NCBI GenBank assembly: GCA_016713425.1
Contig: JADJPE010000005.1
Location: 3,410,001-3,474,000, forward strand
DNA from: Deltaproteobacteria bacterium
GTDB taxonomy: Bacteria > Myxococcota > Kuafuiibacteriia > Kuafuiibacteriales > Kuafuiibacteriaceae
Reading direction: 5' to 3'
Length of the DNA: 64,000 bases
Positions 17,123 to 28,094 of the stretch are shown here, piece by piece. The position numbers were made by a program, and so were the translations under genes. The notes beneath the pieces are model-generated. The model was given only the letters and a program-made list of their open reading frames with translations, did no database searches and had not been told where the DNA came from. Each line of letters starts with the position of its first letter. Positions within the stretch are counted from its first letter, which is position 1.

Positions 17123-17375
17123 GGTCCATCTCCGCACGAGGGGGCTGAGTCTCTTGGTTGCGCCGGCTCGTGATGTTTCCCGGGGGTTTAGAGGCGCACC
17201 GGCGTCGTGTCAACCGTTGACCGTCCAGAATGCATTCGAGTCGTATCCGACCGTCGTGTCGAAGGAATTCGATGACCGAAGGGATGTCGACCGGGGGCCG
17301 CGCGGAGTCGTTGCGGATTGGGTTCTGGCTATGCTACGCCGTAGCGCAGGGGTGAAGGGCTCGGCGGAATTGCTC

Positions 17376-18149
17376 TTGGGCAGAATCATCGCGATCGCCA
17401 ACCAGAAAGGCGGCGTTGGGAAGACGACCACGTCGGTCAACCTTGCCGCGTCTTTGGCGACCGAAGGACACAACGTCCTGCTGGTCGACGTCGATCCGCA
17501 AGCGAACGGCTCGAGCGGCGTCGGCGTCGAGAAGAACACCATCGAGTGCGGTATCTACCACGCGCTCTTGGGTGAGGTGACGCTCGAGGAGATCATACGG
17601 CCGACGAGCCTCGAGCGGCTTTGGGTGGCGCCTTCGAGCCGAGACTTGGCGGGCGCTGCGCTCGAGCTTGCCGAAATGGACGAAGGGCAGATCCGGCTGA
17701 AGACGCTCCTCTCCTCCGTGCGCGAGCGATTCGATTACATCGTGATCGACTGCCCGCCTTCGCTCGATCTCCTCACCGTGAATGGGTTGACGGCCGCCGA
17801 CTCGATCTTGATCCCTGTCCAGTGCGAATACTACGCGATGGAGGGCCTCTCGGACTTGGTCAATACCATCCAGATGGTGAAGGACAACTTGAACGAGCGT
17901 CTGGTGATCGAGGGCATTCTTTTTACCATGTACGATCCGCGGAACAACCTGGCGCACCAGGTCGTGAACGAGGTTCGCGGGCACTTCGAGGACAAGGTCT
18001 TCGAGACGATGATTCCCCGCAATGTGCGGCTCTCAGAGGCGCCGAGCCACGGACAGCCGTGCATCCTTTATGATGGGTCGAGCCGCGGTTCACAGAGCTA
18101 TCTTGCTCTAGCCAAAGAACTCAAGGCACGCCTCGCGGCTGCCGCCTAA
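17376..18149 (+). CDS. parA: ParA/Soj-type partition ATPase
   Basis: Deviant Walker-type ATPase: KGGVGKTTTSVNLAASLA (P-loop), VDVDPQANGS, DCPPSLDLLTVNGL (Walker B) and the C-terminal RNVRLSEAPSHGQPCILYD stretch typical of chromosomal ParA. The family start is M-GRIIAIANQKGG, so I place the start at the TTG at 17376 (ggcgga about 7 nt upstream), giving 257 residues. An in-frame ATG at 17331 and GTG at 17352 are alternatives adding 8-15 residues. It would act with ParB at parS in chromosome segregation, but no parB follows; instead there are a heptamer repeat and an IS630 end. It is divergent from etfB. Confidence 0.92.
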   Translation: MGRIIAIANQKGGVGKTTTSVNLAASLATEGHNVLLVDVDPQANGSSGVGVEKNTIECGIYHALLGEVTLEEIIRPTSLERLWVAPSSRDLAGAALELAEMDEGQIRLKTLLSSVRERFDYIVIDCPPSLDLLTVNGLTAADSILIPVQCEYYAMEGLSDLVNTIQMVKDNLNERLVIEGILFTMYDPRNNLAHQVVNEVRGHFEDKVFETMIPRNVRLSEAPSHGQPCILYDGSSRGSQSYLALAKELKARLAAAA

Positions 18150-18175
18150 TCTCGTCGTCACCAACATATCCGACG

Positions 18176-18206
18176 ATCCCTCATCCCTCATCCCTCATCC
18201 CTCATC
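18176..18206. repeat. 7-bp tandem repeat (atccctc x4)
   Basis: Four perfect atccctc units lie directly after parA, where parB is often found. Confidence 0.9.
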
Positions 18207-18253
18207 ACGGCACGTCACGCGACCTCGGCCACCAACGCTGGTGCCCACGCGCT

Positions 18254-18320
18254 GCCACACCACGATCCTCCCTCGATGTCTGCGCAAGAGCGGCTCGAAA
18301 TCTCAGCCGAGCACATCTAG
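18254..18320. mobile_element. Solo right end of the IS630-type element
   Basis: These 67 bp align with the right end of the IS630 element at 34139-34205, identical over the last ~40 bp (from tctgcgcaagagcggctc to the terminal ctag) with a few differences further in. No transposase or opposite end is attached. The terminal part encodes the last codons and the TGA stop of meaB on the other strand. Confidence 0.8.
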
Positions 18321-19278
18321 TCCATAAACCGTGAGAAGCTTTTCGGCGGCGATCTGAGGCGTGAGGGCGCGGTTGTTCAACGCGTCTTCAACGGCATTGC
18401 GCGTCGCGACGACTTCGGGGTGCGATCGAAAGTGCGAGAGCAGTCGCTCATCGATCAGGGCCCACATCCACTTCTGGGCCTGCCCTCTTCGCCGCGATTC
18501 GATCTCCCGACGCTCGGCCCGCTTGGAGAAGATCCCGTCGATCGAGGTCCAAAGCTCTGGGATGCCGTGGCCGGTCGCGGCGCTGATGAGCTTGACCGGC
18601 GGCGTGTCATGGCCACGCAGGATATGCAGCGCGGTGTCATAATCTTGACGGGCTCGCTGCGCGGCCGTGAGCAAGGCGCCGTCGGCCTTGTTGACGGCGA
18701 CCATGTCGACGACCTCTAGGATACCACGCTTGATGCCCTGAAGTTCGTCGCCGGCCGAGGGGAGCATGAGCAGCAAGAAGAAGTCGACGAGGTCGGCGAG
18801 CGTTGCTTCGGACTGGCCGACGCCCACGCTCTCGACGAGGACGACATCAAAGCCGGCCGCTTCGCACGCGAGCATCACCTCTCGAGTTCGGCTGGCGACC
18901 CCGCCGAGCGTTCCTCCGCTTGGCGAAGGGCGAATGAATGCGCGGGCATCCTGGGAGAGTTTGGCCATCCGCGTCTTGTCGCCCAGGACGCTGCCTCCGG
19001 TGACGGTGCTGCTCGGATCGATCGTGAGGACCGCGACACGATGGCCGCACTCGATGAGATGTCGGCCAAAAGCTTCGATGAACGTGCTCTTGCCGACACC
19101 GGGAACGCCGCTGACGCCGACTCGCTGCGCGTTGCCGGTATGAGGCATGAGCGCGAGCAGAACCTCCTGGGCTTGGCACCGATGCGATGGGTGTGTGCTC
19201 TCGAGGAGCGTGATCGCGCGCCCGAGGATTGCGCGATCGCCGCTAAGGACTCCGGCGACGAGCGACTCGGTCGAAAGC

Positions 19279-19298
<20 letters not shown>
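18303..19298 (-). CDS. meaB: MeaB/ArgK-type G-protein chaperone of methylmalonyl-CoA mutase
   Basis: The protein is 331 residues from the ATG at 19298 (MAPPRPELSTESLVAGVLSG). A 12-residue longer form is open but would overlap mutB further. GTPase motifs are GVPGVGKSTFIEAF (P-loop), DPSSTVTGGSVLGDKTRM, VESVGVGQSEATLADL and NKAD. MeaB protects and reactivates adenosylcobalamin-dependent mutase by gating cofactor loading. The gene overlaps the 3' end of mutB by 20 bp on the same strand, so mutA-mutB-meaB is one operon. The C-terminal residues LDVLG and the stop codon are encoded by a solo IS630 end, suggesting that an old insertion reset the terminus. Confidence 0.95.
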
Positions 19299-21464
<2,166 letters not shown>

Positions 21465-21468
<4 letters not shown>

Positions 21469-23480
21469 CGGTTGATCTCCAAGATCTCGTGGAAGCTCGT
21501 GAGCGCCGCGACGACATCGCAGCCGAGGTGAATGAAGGCATCCACGCCCGCCTCGCGGAGCGCGGATTCTTGCGCAGCGTCTTTGGGCCGGCCGGCGAGG
21601 ACGAGGTACCGAGCACCCGCCTTCTTGAGCGCGCTCGCCGCCGCGGCTGCGTGCGCCTCGTAGCCCAGGTCTGACCCACAAAGCACCGCGAGCGGGCTTG
21701 CGCTTGGCGTCGATGCGGCGCGCGCGGTCACCGCCCGAGATGCGGTGTACGTCTCGACGAGCGCCGCCACGCTTTCGCTGCTGTCCCCGATCAGAGGCTC
21801 GATGCCGCCCGCCTCCAGGAAATTCTTCGCGAAGGTTGTCCGCGGTGTGTGTTCGGCCGTCTTTCCGAGGTTGGCCAAGAACGCTGCGGGACGACTTCCG
21901 TGACGGGCCAAGTGATCGTCGGAGGCTTGCCGGAGGTCCTCGAATGCGTCGGCGAAACGACGGACGGGAAGCGGCTCGATGACACGCCCGTCTTGCCTTT
22001 TGGCGGGCGCGAAATCCGAAAGCCGGGCGCCGTTCGAAAACGCCGCCACACGCGCATCGAACGACGTGGCTGCCTCGCCCGATGAAGACGCGAGCGAAGG
22101 GGGCGTGCCACCGCCGACCGCTCCCGTCCGCGACGACCCTGAGGGACGCGATTCGTGGACGTTCGGAAACTCGCTGACGCCGGTGATCGGGAGCCGCCGG
22201 CGCGCGATGTCCTGCGCACGCTGCTGGAAGACCGGCTCGATCATCCTCTGGATGTCGCCGCTCTCGAGCGCCGCGCGCATCCCGCCCGCGCCTTCGACCG
22301 ATCGAAGGATCGACCAGGCCTTCTCGACCAGGTCCGAGGTCAGCGATTCGATGAACCAGCTTCCGCCCGCTGGGTCCGTGACAAAGTCGAGATGGGATTC
22401 TTGCGCGAGGATGTGGTGCGTGTTGCGCGCGACGCGTTGCGCGAGCTCGCTCGAATGTTCGAGCGCGTCATCGAAGGCTTCGGCAACGATGATGTTCGCG
22501 CCTCCGATCGCGCCCGCAAAGACGGTGGTGGTGGCGCGCAGCATGTTGACCCAAGGATCACGCGCCGTCACGACGCGCCGGGCGGTACGGACCTTGACGC
22601 ACATGCTCCGAGAGGACGTCGCCTCCACCCCGCACTGCTCGAGGATCGATGACCAGAGGATCCGCGCGGCCCGAAGTTGGCAAATCGCCTGGAAGAACGT
22701 GCAGTCGAGGTCGTACGTGAAGACGATCTGTTTGGCGGCCTCCGCCGGCGGGAGGCCACTTCCCTCGAGCAACCGGAGGTACTCGAGGCCGGTCGCCATC
22801 GTGTAGGCCAACGCCTGGGTGACGCTTGCGCCTGCGTCTGCATAGGCCGATGACGAAACCTCAAAAGCGCGAGATTTGGGGGCCTCTGTCGCCGTCCAAT
22901 GCGCGAGGTCGGCGGCGCTGCTCATGGCAGCACCGATGTCGATCGGTGCACCTCTTGCCAGCAGTGAGAGTGGGTCGGCGTTGAACAAAGCGTGAGCCTG
23001 CGAGGGCTCGATCCCGCGCTTCCGCCAGGCCGCAGCAAGCATTGCCGCCGCGCCTGCGAAATCGCCGGCGGCGTCGAGGCTGATGGCGATGCGGCCGAGA
23101 TCCACTTCGGCGAGCACGAACATGAGGTCGTCGAGCGCGCGTATCGGCCACTCCGCGCCTACCCTGAGCTCGAGGGCGTTGGCGCCGCCCTCGACGTCTC
23201 GACCGACCGCCTGAGCCATGGCGTTCAGCTCGAGGTGAGCGTGAGGCTGACATGTGCGCCATCCGCGCTCGAGTCCGACCGTCGAGGGGTCTCCGCCGAG
23301 CGAGCCCTCGACGAATGGGGGCCGGGTTGCGGTGGGCGTGTGGAGCGGTTGGATCGAAATCTCGTCGAGTGTGCGGAAAACGAGCTTCTTTTCGAACGGA
23401 ACGCCTTTCAGATCCTTTTCAACCTGTTCGCGCCACGTGGTTGGTTCGACCTTGGGGAAGTCTCTGGAAACGCCGAGCAT
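21465..23480 (-). CDS. mutA: Methylmalonyl-CoA mutase, small non-catalytic subunit
   Basis: The 671-residue protein is a diverged homologue of MutB. It has the N-terminal WREQVEKDLKGVPFEKKLVF and barrel segments (ALAYTMATGLEYLRLLEGSG; RMIEPVFQQRAQDIARRRLP). Its cobalamin-like domain lacks the DxHxxG ligand motif (LAVLCGSDLGYEAHAAAAAS), as expected of the structural small subunit. A Ser/Gly-rich linker (ESRPSGSSRTGAVGGGTPPS) separates barrel and C-terminal domain. First gene of the operon, divergent from the Ser/Thr kinase across about 136 bp where the promoter must lie. Confidence 0.93.
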
Positions 23481-23616
23481 TCTGGCCGCCTGTATCGGAC
23501 GGGGCCCGCGGGCCAGTCAAGAGATCTCCGTCTTGGAGGCCGCTTTGCGCGGACTTTGCGCAGAGGCTGACCGCGCGAAACTTGGGGTTTCTTGGACGGA
23601 GCAGTATTCTCGCTCC

Positions 23617-24639
23617 GTGCTTCACTGTCCGCGCTGCCGATCCATCTACGCGGCCGACATAGACTTTTGCGGAATCGACGGCGAGCGGTTGGTTGCGACG
23701 GACGAGAACCCGCTCGTGGGTCGCGTCATCGAGCGCTATGAGATCGTCGAAGTGCTCGCGCAGGGTGCCATGGCGAGCGTCTACCGGGTTCGGCACGTCG
23801 TGCTGGAGCACGAATATGCGATGAAGGTGCTCTTCGGCGATATCGGGGCGAGCAAGACGCTCGTTCAACGATTTCGCCGCGAAGCTCAGGCGGTCAGCAA
23901 GATTCAGCATCCCAACGTCGTTTCCGTCATCGATTTCGGCACGACAGCAGACGGTCTCACCTTTCTTCTCATGGAGTACGTCGAGGGCGAGACGCTCGAG
24001 CGCAGGCTCGCTCGGGACGGCCCGTACAGCCCGCTCAAGGCTGCGCAAATCACCCGCCAGATCGCCTCCGGTTTGGCAGCGGCTCATCGCCTTGGGTTCG
24101 TTCATCGCGACATCAAGCCGTCCAACATCATGCTGTCCAACCGGGGTGGCTTCGACTTCGTGAAGATCCTCGACTTCGGCATCGTTGGCCTTGCTAAGGG
24201 TGCGGTCGGCGATCGACTGACGGAGAGCGGCTACATGGTGGGCACGCCGCTCTACATGGCGCCCGAGCAAGCCATCGAGGCGGCGACGGTGGGGCCGGCC
24301 GCCGACCTATACTCGCTCGGCGTGATCACCTTCGAGATGTTGATGGGACGTCCGCCGTTTTCGGGCCGGACTTCGATGGAGGTGGTACTCAAGCACGCGG
24401 TCGAGAAACTCCCGCCAATGCCGCCCCTCGGGGGCCTCGAGCTTCTGGTTCGATGGCTGCTTGAGAAGGGCGCCGCCGATCGTCCGAAGAGCGGCGACGA
24501 AGTGGTCGGTGAGCTCGATCGACTCACCTTCACGCGCGAGGCGAAGCCAGAATACAAGCCCGTCTCCGGCTTCACGACGACGGTCGAGATGACGGTCGAT
24601 CAAGCATGGGGCAACGACAAGCAATCGCGCGGCGAATAG
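23617..24639 (+). CDS. Ser/Thr protein kinase with N-terminal zinc ribbon
   Basis: From the GTG at 23617 this is a 340-residue Hanks-type kinase. An N-terminal CxxC...C cluster (HCPRCRSIYAADIDFC) resembles a zinc ribbon. The kinase core runs from about residue 40 to 305: YEIVEVLAQGAMASVYRVRH (glycine loop), AMKVL (ATP lysine), HRDIKPSN with catalytic Asp at 165, DFGIVGLAKG and GTPLYMAPEQA. No transmembrane or sensor domain follows, so it is probably soluble. The open frame extends about 120 codons upstream but overlaps mutA antisense and is not kinase-like, so I reject the longer form. An array of heptamers follows the stop. Confidence 0.92.
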   Translation: MLHCPRCRSIYAADIDFCGIDGERLVATDENPLVGRVIERYEIVEVLAQGAMASVYRVRHVVLEHEYAMKVLFGDIGASKTLVQRFRREAQAVSKIQHPNVVSVIDFGTTADGLTFLLMEYVEGETLERRLARDGPYSPLKAAQITRQIASGLAAAHRLGFVHRDIKPSNIMLSNRGGFDFVKILDFGIVGLAKGAVGDRLTESGYMVGTPLYMAPEQAIEAATVGPAADLYSLGVITFEMLMGRPPFSGRTSMEVVLKHAVEKLPPMPPLGGLELLVRWLLEKGAADRPKSGDEVVGELDRLTFTREAKPEYKPVSGFTTTVEMTVDQAWGNDKQSRGE

Positions 24640-24659
24640 GGGCGGCAACCTTGGTTTTC

Positions 24660-24694
24660 GATCCTCGATCCTCGATCCTCGATCCTCGATCCTT
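24660..24694. repeat. 7-bp tandem repeat (gatcctc x5)
   Basis: Five gatcctc units (the last gatcctt) lie between the convergent kinase and J-domain genes. Confidence 0.9.
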
Positions 24695-24775
24695 CACTCT
24701 TGGTTCTCGGCCGGCGGGGCATCTCTTCGGTCCTGTGTGGTGGCCTTTCGTCGGTCGACGTCTCGTGGCCGGCCC

Positions 24776-25552
24776 CTAGCGTTTGTTGAGGAGCTTGCTG
24801 ATGAGAGCGCCCAAACCCCCTTTGTTCTTTTCCTCGCGTTGGTTGACGAGCCGCAGGCCTCGACTCGCTTCGATGTTCTTGGCATCCCAGTCTAGGCACT
24901 TCTTCCACCACTTCTTGGCTTCGCCGTAGTTCTCGAGGGCGAAATGCATCTGACCTAGGTATTGGTACGCGATGGGGAGGTTCTCTTGGCGCTGGACTGC
25001 GCTCATGACTCGGTCCATGGCGCGTTGGGATGAGGTTCGGTTCCGCGGCGCCAGGTTGAACTCTGCCCAGCCGAGTTGTGCGCGATAGAGAGGGTCGTCG
25101 CCGTTGAGCCGGATGGCTTCCTCGAGGCGCTGGATGGCTTCGTCCCAGCGTTTTCGTCGGATCTCGGCCAATGCTTCATCGAAGAGCTGCTCCGCCCGCA
25201 GGACGGCCGATACGTCCGTCGCCAAGCCTTTTGCCTGGCGCTCAAGTCGAACCGCATACTCGCTCCGCTTGTTCGGCTCGAGGAGCGTCTCGTAGGCTTC
25301 GGTGATGTGCGAGAAGATCTCGTTGAGAAGCGGCTTTTCGGCGCCCAGATCGAGTCCCGCGTACGCGTCCACGTGCCATTGCTTGGCGAGGTCTTTGTAC
25401 ACGGCCTTGACCTTCGCGAGGTCAACCTCCGATGCGCTTACACCGAACAGCTCGAAGTAGCTCTTGGACTTGGTTTCGCCGTGAAACCTACGGATCCGTT
25501 TGCGAGCAAGCGCGGCCTCTGCCACCATGCTTCGACTGTCTTTGCCTGCCAC
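24776..25552 (-). CDS. J-domain-like / TPR protein with HVD instead of HPD
   Basis: The 258-residue cytoplasmic protein has a J-like domain at about residues 29-98 (KSYFELFGVSASEVDLAKVK; FSHITEAYETLLEPNKRSEY). The signature tripeptide between helices II and III is H60-V61-D62 (KQWHVDAYAG), not HPD. Canonical J-proteins need HPD to stimulate DnaK ATPase, so this may be a non-stimulating member. Residues about 115-235 form TPR-like helices (AEQLFDEALAEIRRKRWDEA; PIAYQYLGQMHFALENYGEA). Related J-TPR proteins occur in Myxococcota gliding and secretion gene sets, but no such partner is seen here. Confidence 0.78.
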   Translation of the reverse strand: MAGKDSRSMVAEAALARKRIRRFHGETKSKSYFELFGVSASEVDLAKVKAVYKDLAKQWHVDAYAGLDLGAEKPLLNEIFSHITEAYETLLEPNKRSEYAVRLERQAKGLATDVSAVLRAEQLFDEALAEIRRKRWDEAIQRLEEAIRLNGDDPLYRAQLGWAEFNLAPRNRTSSQRAMDRVMSAVQRQENLPIAYQYLGQMHFALENYGEAKKWWKKCLDWDAKNIEASRGLRLVNQREEKNKGGLGALISKLLNKR

Positions 25553-25628
25553 CGGGCCGGATTATCCGACGGCCCCGCCATTGAGTCCAGACACGTTCGC
25601 CTGTCGGCTCGGATTGCTTGCCAGAGCC

Positions 25629-27416
25629 TCAGGGCGCGTCGCTTTGGGCGCCTTCAGCGATCCAACGGTAGAGGGTCTGGTACCGAAGATCGTCGCTTGC
25701 CGAGAAAAATTTTCGCGGATGCGGCTCTGGGCTCCCGCTGAGCGGGTTCAGAAGAAGCAAGCTGCGCTCGGGGACGAGTCGATTGACGCGATAAGGCTCG
25801 CCCGTGGCGCCGTTGTCGGTCGGGGCCGTGGCGGTGAGTTGTCGGTAGAGGTCGGCCGGTGAGCCGCCCATGAAGAATCGTCCAGGGGCGGTGTTCGCGT
25901 CGACGCCGTTGACATGACAACCGTAGCAGCCGATGCCTGTCGGCGGCGAAGCGCTGAGGAGGGGGCGGACGTCGTTGACGAACGAGACCGGTGTTTCGGG
26001 GGGCTCGGGCGCACCCGTGTCATCCACGCGTGGCCCCGGTGCGCCGCCCGCGATCCATCCGCGAATCAAGAGATAGGGTGGGTCGTACTGGCTGGTGAAG
26101 GCGAAGATCGGATGGTCTTGGACGCCGCTGGGCTCATACAGAGGCTTCTTGAGGAGGAGACTCGCGTCCGGCGTGGCGACCGATACGCGTGCGGGATGTT
26201 GGGCGGGGTCGAGGTTTGAAAACGCGGCGGCGGCACCGCCCGTGAGCGCGAGTCCGCCGGCTGGACTTCGTCCACCCTCGTCGGTGTGACAGCCCTGGCA
26301 CCCGTAGCCACCCTGAGGGATCGAGAAAAACAACGGATAAATTTGGGTGGCGAAGTCGACCGGATCGATCGGGTCGTTTGGCTCGTTCGGCGTCGGCGGC
26401 ACCGGCGGCACCGGAGGAGGCGGGATCTCGCCGCCGCGTTCGGTGAGCGCGAGCCACGTGAAGCCGCCCTTGAGCGCTTGCGTGATGACGGGACCGAACG
26501 ACCGCTTCGTCGATCCGTTCGCGTAGCTGGTGGCGGAGATCGAGATGGGGATCGATTCGGGTCCGTCGGCCGGGATCTCGACGTAGTAGGCAAAGAGTCC
26601 GCCTCGATATTGCCCGCCATGCTCCGGGTCTTGGACACTTTGTGTCTCGTTCGCGCTCTTGTAGGCGTTGCCGTTGAAATAGAAGAAGTAGGGGCCCTTC
26701 TTGTACCAAGTCGCTGAGCCGTCGACCTGCAACGAGAAGTCGTCGTACCCCACCCCGGCGACCGGCGTCGAGCCATCGCTCTCCGTCACTGCACCCATGA
26801 CCATCGCGTACCGGCAGTTCTGGCCTTCATGGGGTGCGTGGCAGGTGAAGGTGCTGGCGAAGTCGACCTCGAACGTTTCAGCCCAGCGGTCGACCTGCGG
26901 ACGGTACGCCATGAAGAAGTCGCGTCCCCGGAGATCGGCCTCGCCGACCGTGATCTGTTCTTGCGTCACCAGATAGGACGGCTCGTTGTCAACGCGCAGC
27001 ACCAACGCGCCATTTGCGGGCACGACGAGTGAATAGTCGCCTCGACCATCGGAACGGGTGGGCGTGATCCCCTGGACGCCGAGCACCGATACGCCCGAAC
27101 CGGGGACTGCGGTTCGGGCTCCGGCGGCCAGGAACGCGTCGAGCCGGAGCACTTGCCCGGTGATCTTCACGGTCTCTGGCGGGCCGCTGGTCGCGTCGGT
27201 TCCGCTTCCGGCGTCGGACCCGGTGCCCGCATCTGGCGTCGAACCGCCATCGCTTGCGTCGCCGGCCTCCAGTGAGGTGTCACCAGCCGTGCCAGCATCT
27301 GCGCCCGGTGGCGACGATGGTTCGCCATCCGCACCGCATCCGAACCCTGCCCATCCCGACAGCAGTCCGCAGACCGCCCAAGTGATTCCTGTTGTCTTCA
27401 CGATTCTCCTCGGCAT
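25629..27416 (-). CDS. Exported lipoprotein with two CxxCH heme-type motifs
   Basis: From the ATG at 27416 there is a signal peptide with a likely lipobox (SGWAGFGC), then an Asp/Gly/Ser/Thr-rich linker (DAGTGSDAGSGTDATSG) and a carboxypeptidase-regulatory-like beta domain (VSVLGVQGITPTRSDGRGDY). The C-terminal half holds CQGCH (about residues 373-377) and CYGCH (about 497-501), each embedded in the FATQIYPLFF... / FVNDVRPLLS... context of planctomycete-type cytochrome c modules. The 595-residue protein is probably a surface or periplasmic c-type cytochrome or a non-heme relative. No cytochrome maturation or oxidase genes are adjacent. The upstream 24-codon extension lacks support. Confidence 0.75.
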   Translation of the reverse strand: MPRRIVKTTGITWAVCGLLSGWAGFGCGADGEPSSPPGADAGTAGDTSLEAGDASDGGSTPDAGTGSDAGSGTDATSGPPETVKITGQVLRLDAFLAAGARTAVPGSGVSVLGVQGITPTRSDGRGDYSLVVPANGALVLRVDNEPSYLVTQEQITVGEADLRGRDFFMAYRPQVDRWAETFEVDFASTFTCHAPHEGQNCRYAMVMGAVTESDGSTPVAGVGYDDFSLQVDGSATWYKKGPYFFYFNGNAYKSANETQSVQDPEHGGQYRGGLFAYYVEIPADGPESIPISISATSYANGSTKRSFGPVITQALKGGFTWLALTERGGEIPPPPVPPVPPTPNEPNDPIDPVDFATQIYPLFFSIPQGGYGCQGCHTDEGGRSPAGGLALTGGAAAAFSNLDPAQHPARVSVATPDASLLLKKPLYEPSGVQDHPIFAFTSQYDPPYLLIRGWIAGGAPGPRVDDTGAPEPPETPVSFVNDVRPLLSASPPTGIGCYGCHVNGVDANTAPGRFFMGGSPADLYRQLTATAPTDNGATGEPYRVNRLVPERSLLLLNPLSGSPEPHPRKFFSASDDLRYQTLYRWIAEGAQSDAP

Positions 27417-27579
27417 GCCTGGATCGGAAACCCATGCGTCAGCGGCCGGCCGCTCGTAGTGCCTGCAACAGGCGTTCCCTGCCGGCATCTCAGGTTATCC
27501 CTCGATGCATGCCGGATGGAGGGCTCACGTGGGTGTGGTCTGTCCTCATCAGGTGTGGGGTTCGGACCATGAGGATGCG

Positions 27580-27987
27580 TTAGTTGCGCCACGCCCAGCG
27601 CGGGGCCTTCGGGTCTTCAATGCGAACGCGCCCTTGAAACCCGGCCTGAGGCGTGTGCCAGTGTTCGACCCGCGGTTCGCCAACTTGCCAGCATAGGTAG
27701 ACCAGCTCTCCATTTCGGAGTGCGGGGAAGTCGAGCAGGCCTTGCCGGAGACCTTTGACGTCCACGCCCGCGTCCGCGATTTTCGCCAGAAATCGATTCG
27801 CTTCTTCCCTCAACTCCTGGATCTTGTGGTCTCGCTCGTGCGTCGGAGGCGACTCTTGCTCGAGCCAGCGGATCTTGTGCTCGAGGTCGATCGCGCCTTC
27901 GAGATAGGCTTGAACCTCCCGAAGCGTCGAGTTCGCTTCGTCGGGCGTGAAGTATCGAAGGGGGAGGGGTGCGGTGAGGAAATTCAT
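27580..27987 (-). CDS. DUF2203 family protein
   Basis: The 135-residue protein begins MNFLTAPLPLRYFTPDEANS and contains the hallmark DUF2203 pattern: an N-terminal coiled helix, DVKGLRQGLLDFPALRNG, VYLCWQVGEPRVEHWH and the closing FQGRVRIED. The family is small, cytoplasmic and of unknown function. The gene lies between the lipoprotein and nucleotidase genes on the same strand, but gaps of about 107-163 bp and a tandem repeat upstream argue against a tight operon. Confidence 0.88.
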   Translation of the reverse strand: MNFLTAPLPLRYFTPDEANSTLREVQAYLEGAIDLEHKIRWLEQESPPTHERDHKIQELREEANRFLAKIADAGVDVKGLRQGLLDFPALRNGELVYLCWQVGEPRVEHWHTPQAGFQGRVRIEDPKAPRWAWRN

Positions 27988-28008
27988 CGGTAACTCTTCT
28001 GACTCACT

Positions 28009-28075
28009 CTGCCTTTGGTCTGCCTTTGGTCTACCTTCGTTCTGCCTTCGCCTTTGCCTTCGCCTTCGCGTTGCC
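28009..28075. repeat. tctgcctttgg / cttcgcc tandem repeat
   Basis: Imperfect tctgcctttgg units change into cttcgcctttgcc units between the nucleotidase stop and the DUF2203 start. The array occupies the presumed DUF2203 promoter region. Confidence 0.75.
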
Positions 28076-28094
28076 GCTACCGCGCACGGCCGGG

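Noticed and set aside
21469..21681. 71-residue N-terminal extension of methylmalonyl-CoA mutase large subunit
   Set aside because: It lies within mutA on the same strand; the ATGA overlap at 21465-21468 marks the real start.
23254..23616. 121-codon extension of the Ser/Thr kinase
   Set aside because: It is antisense to the 5' end of mutA, has shadow-type composition, and the zinc-ribbon N-terminus begins naturally at 23617.
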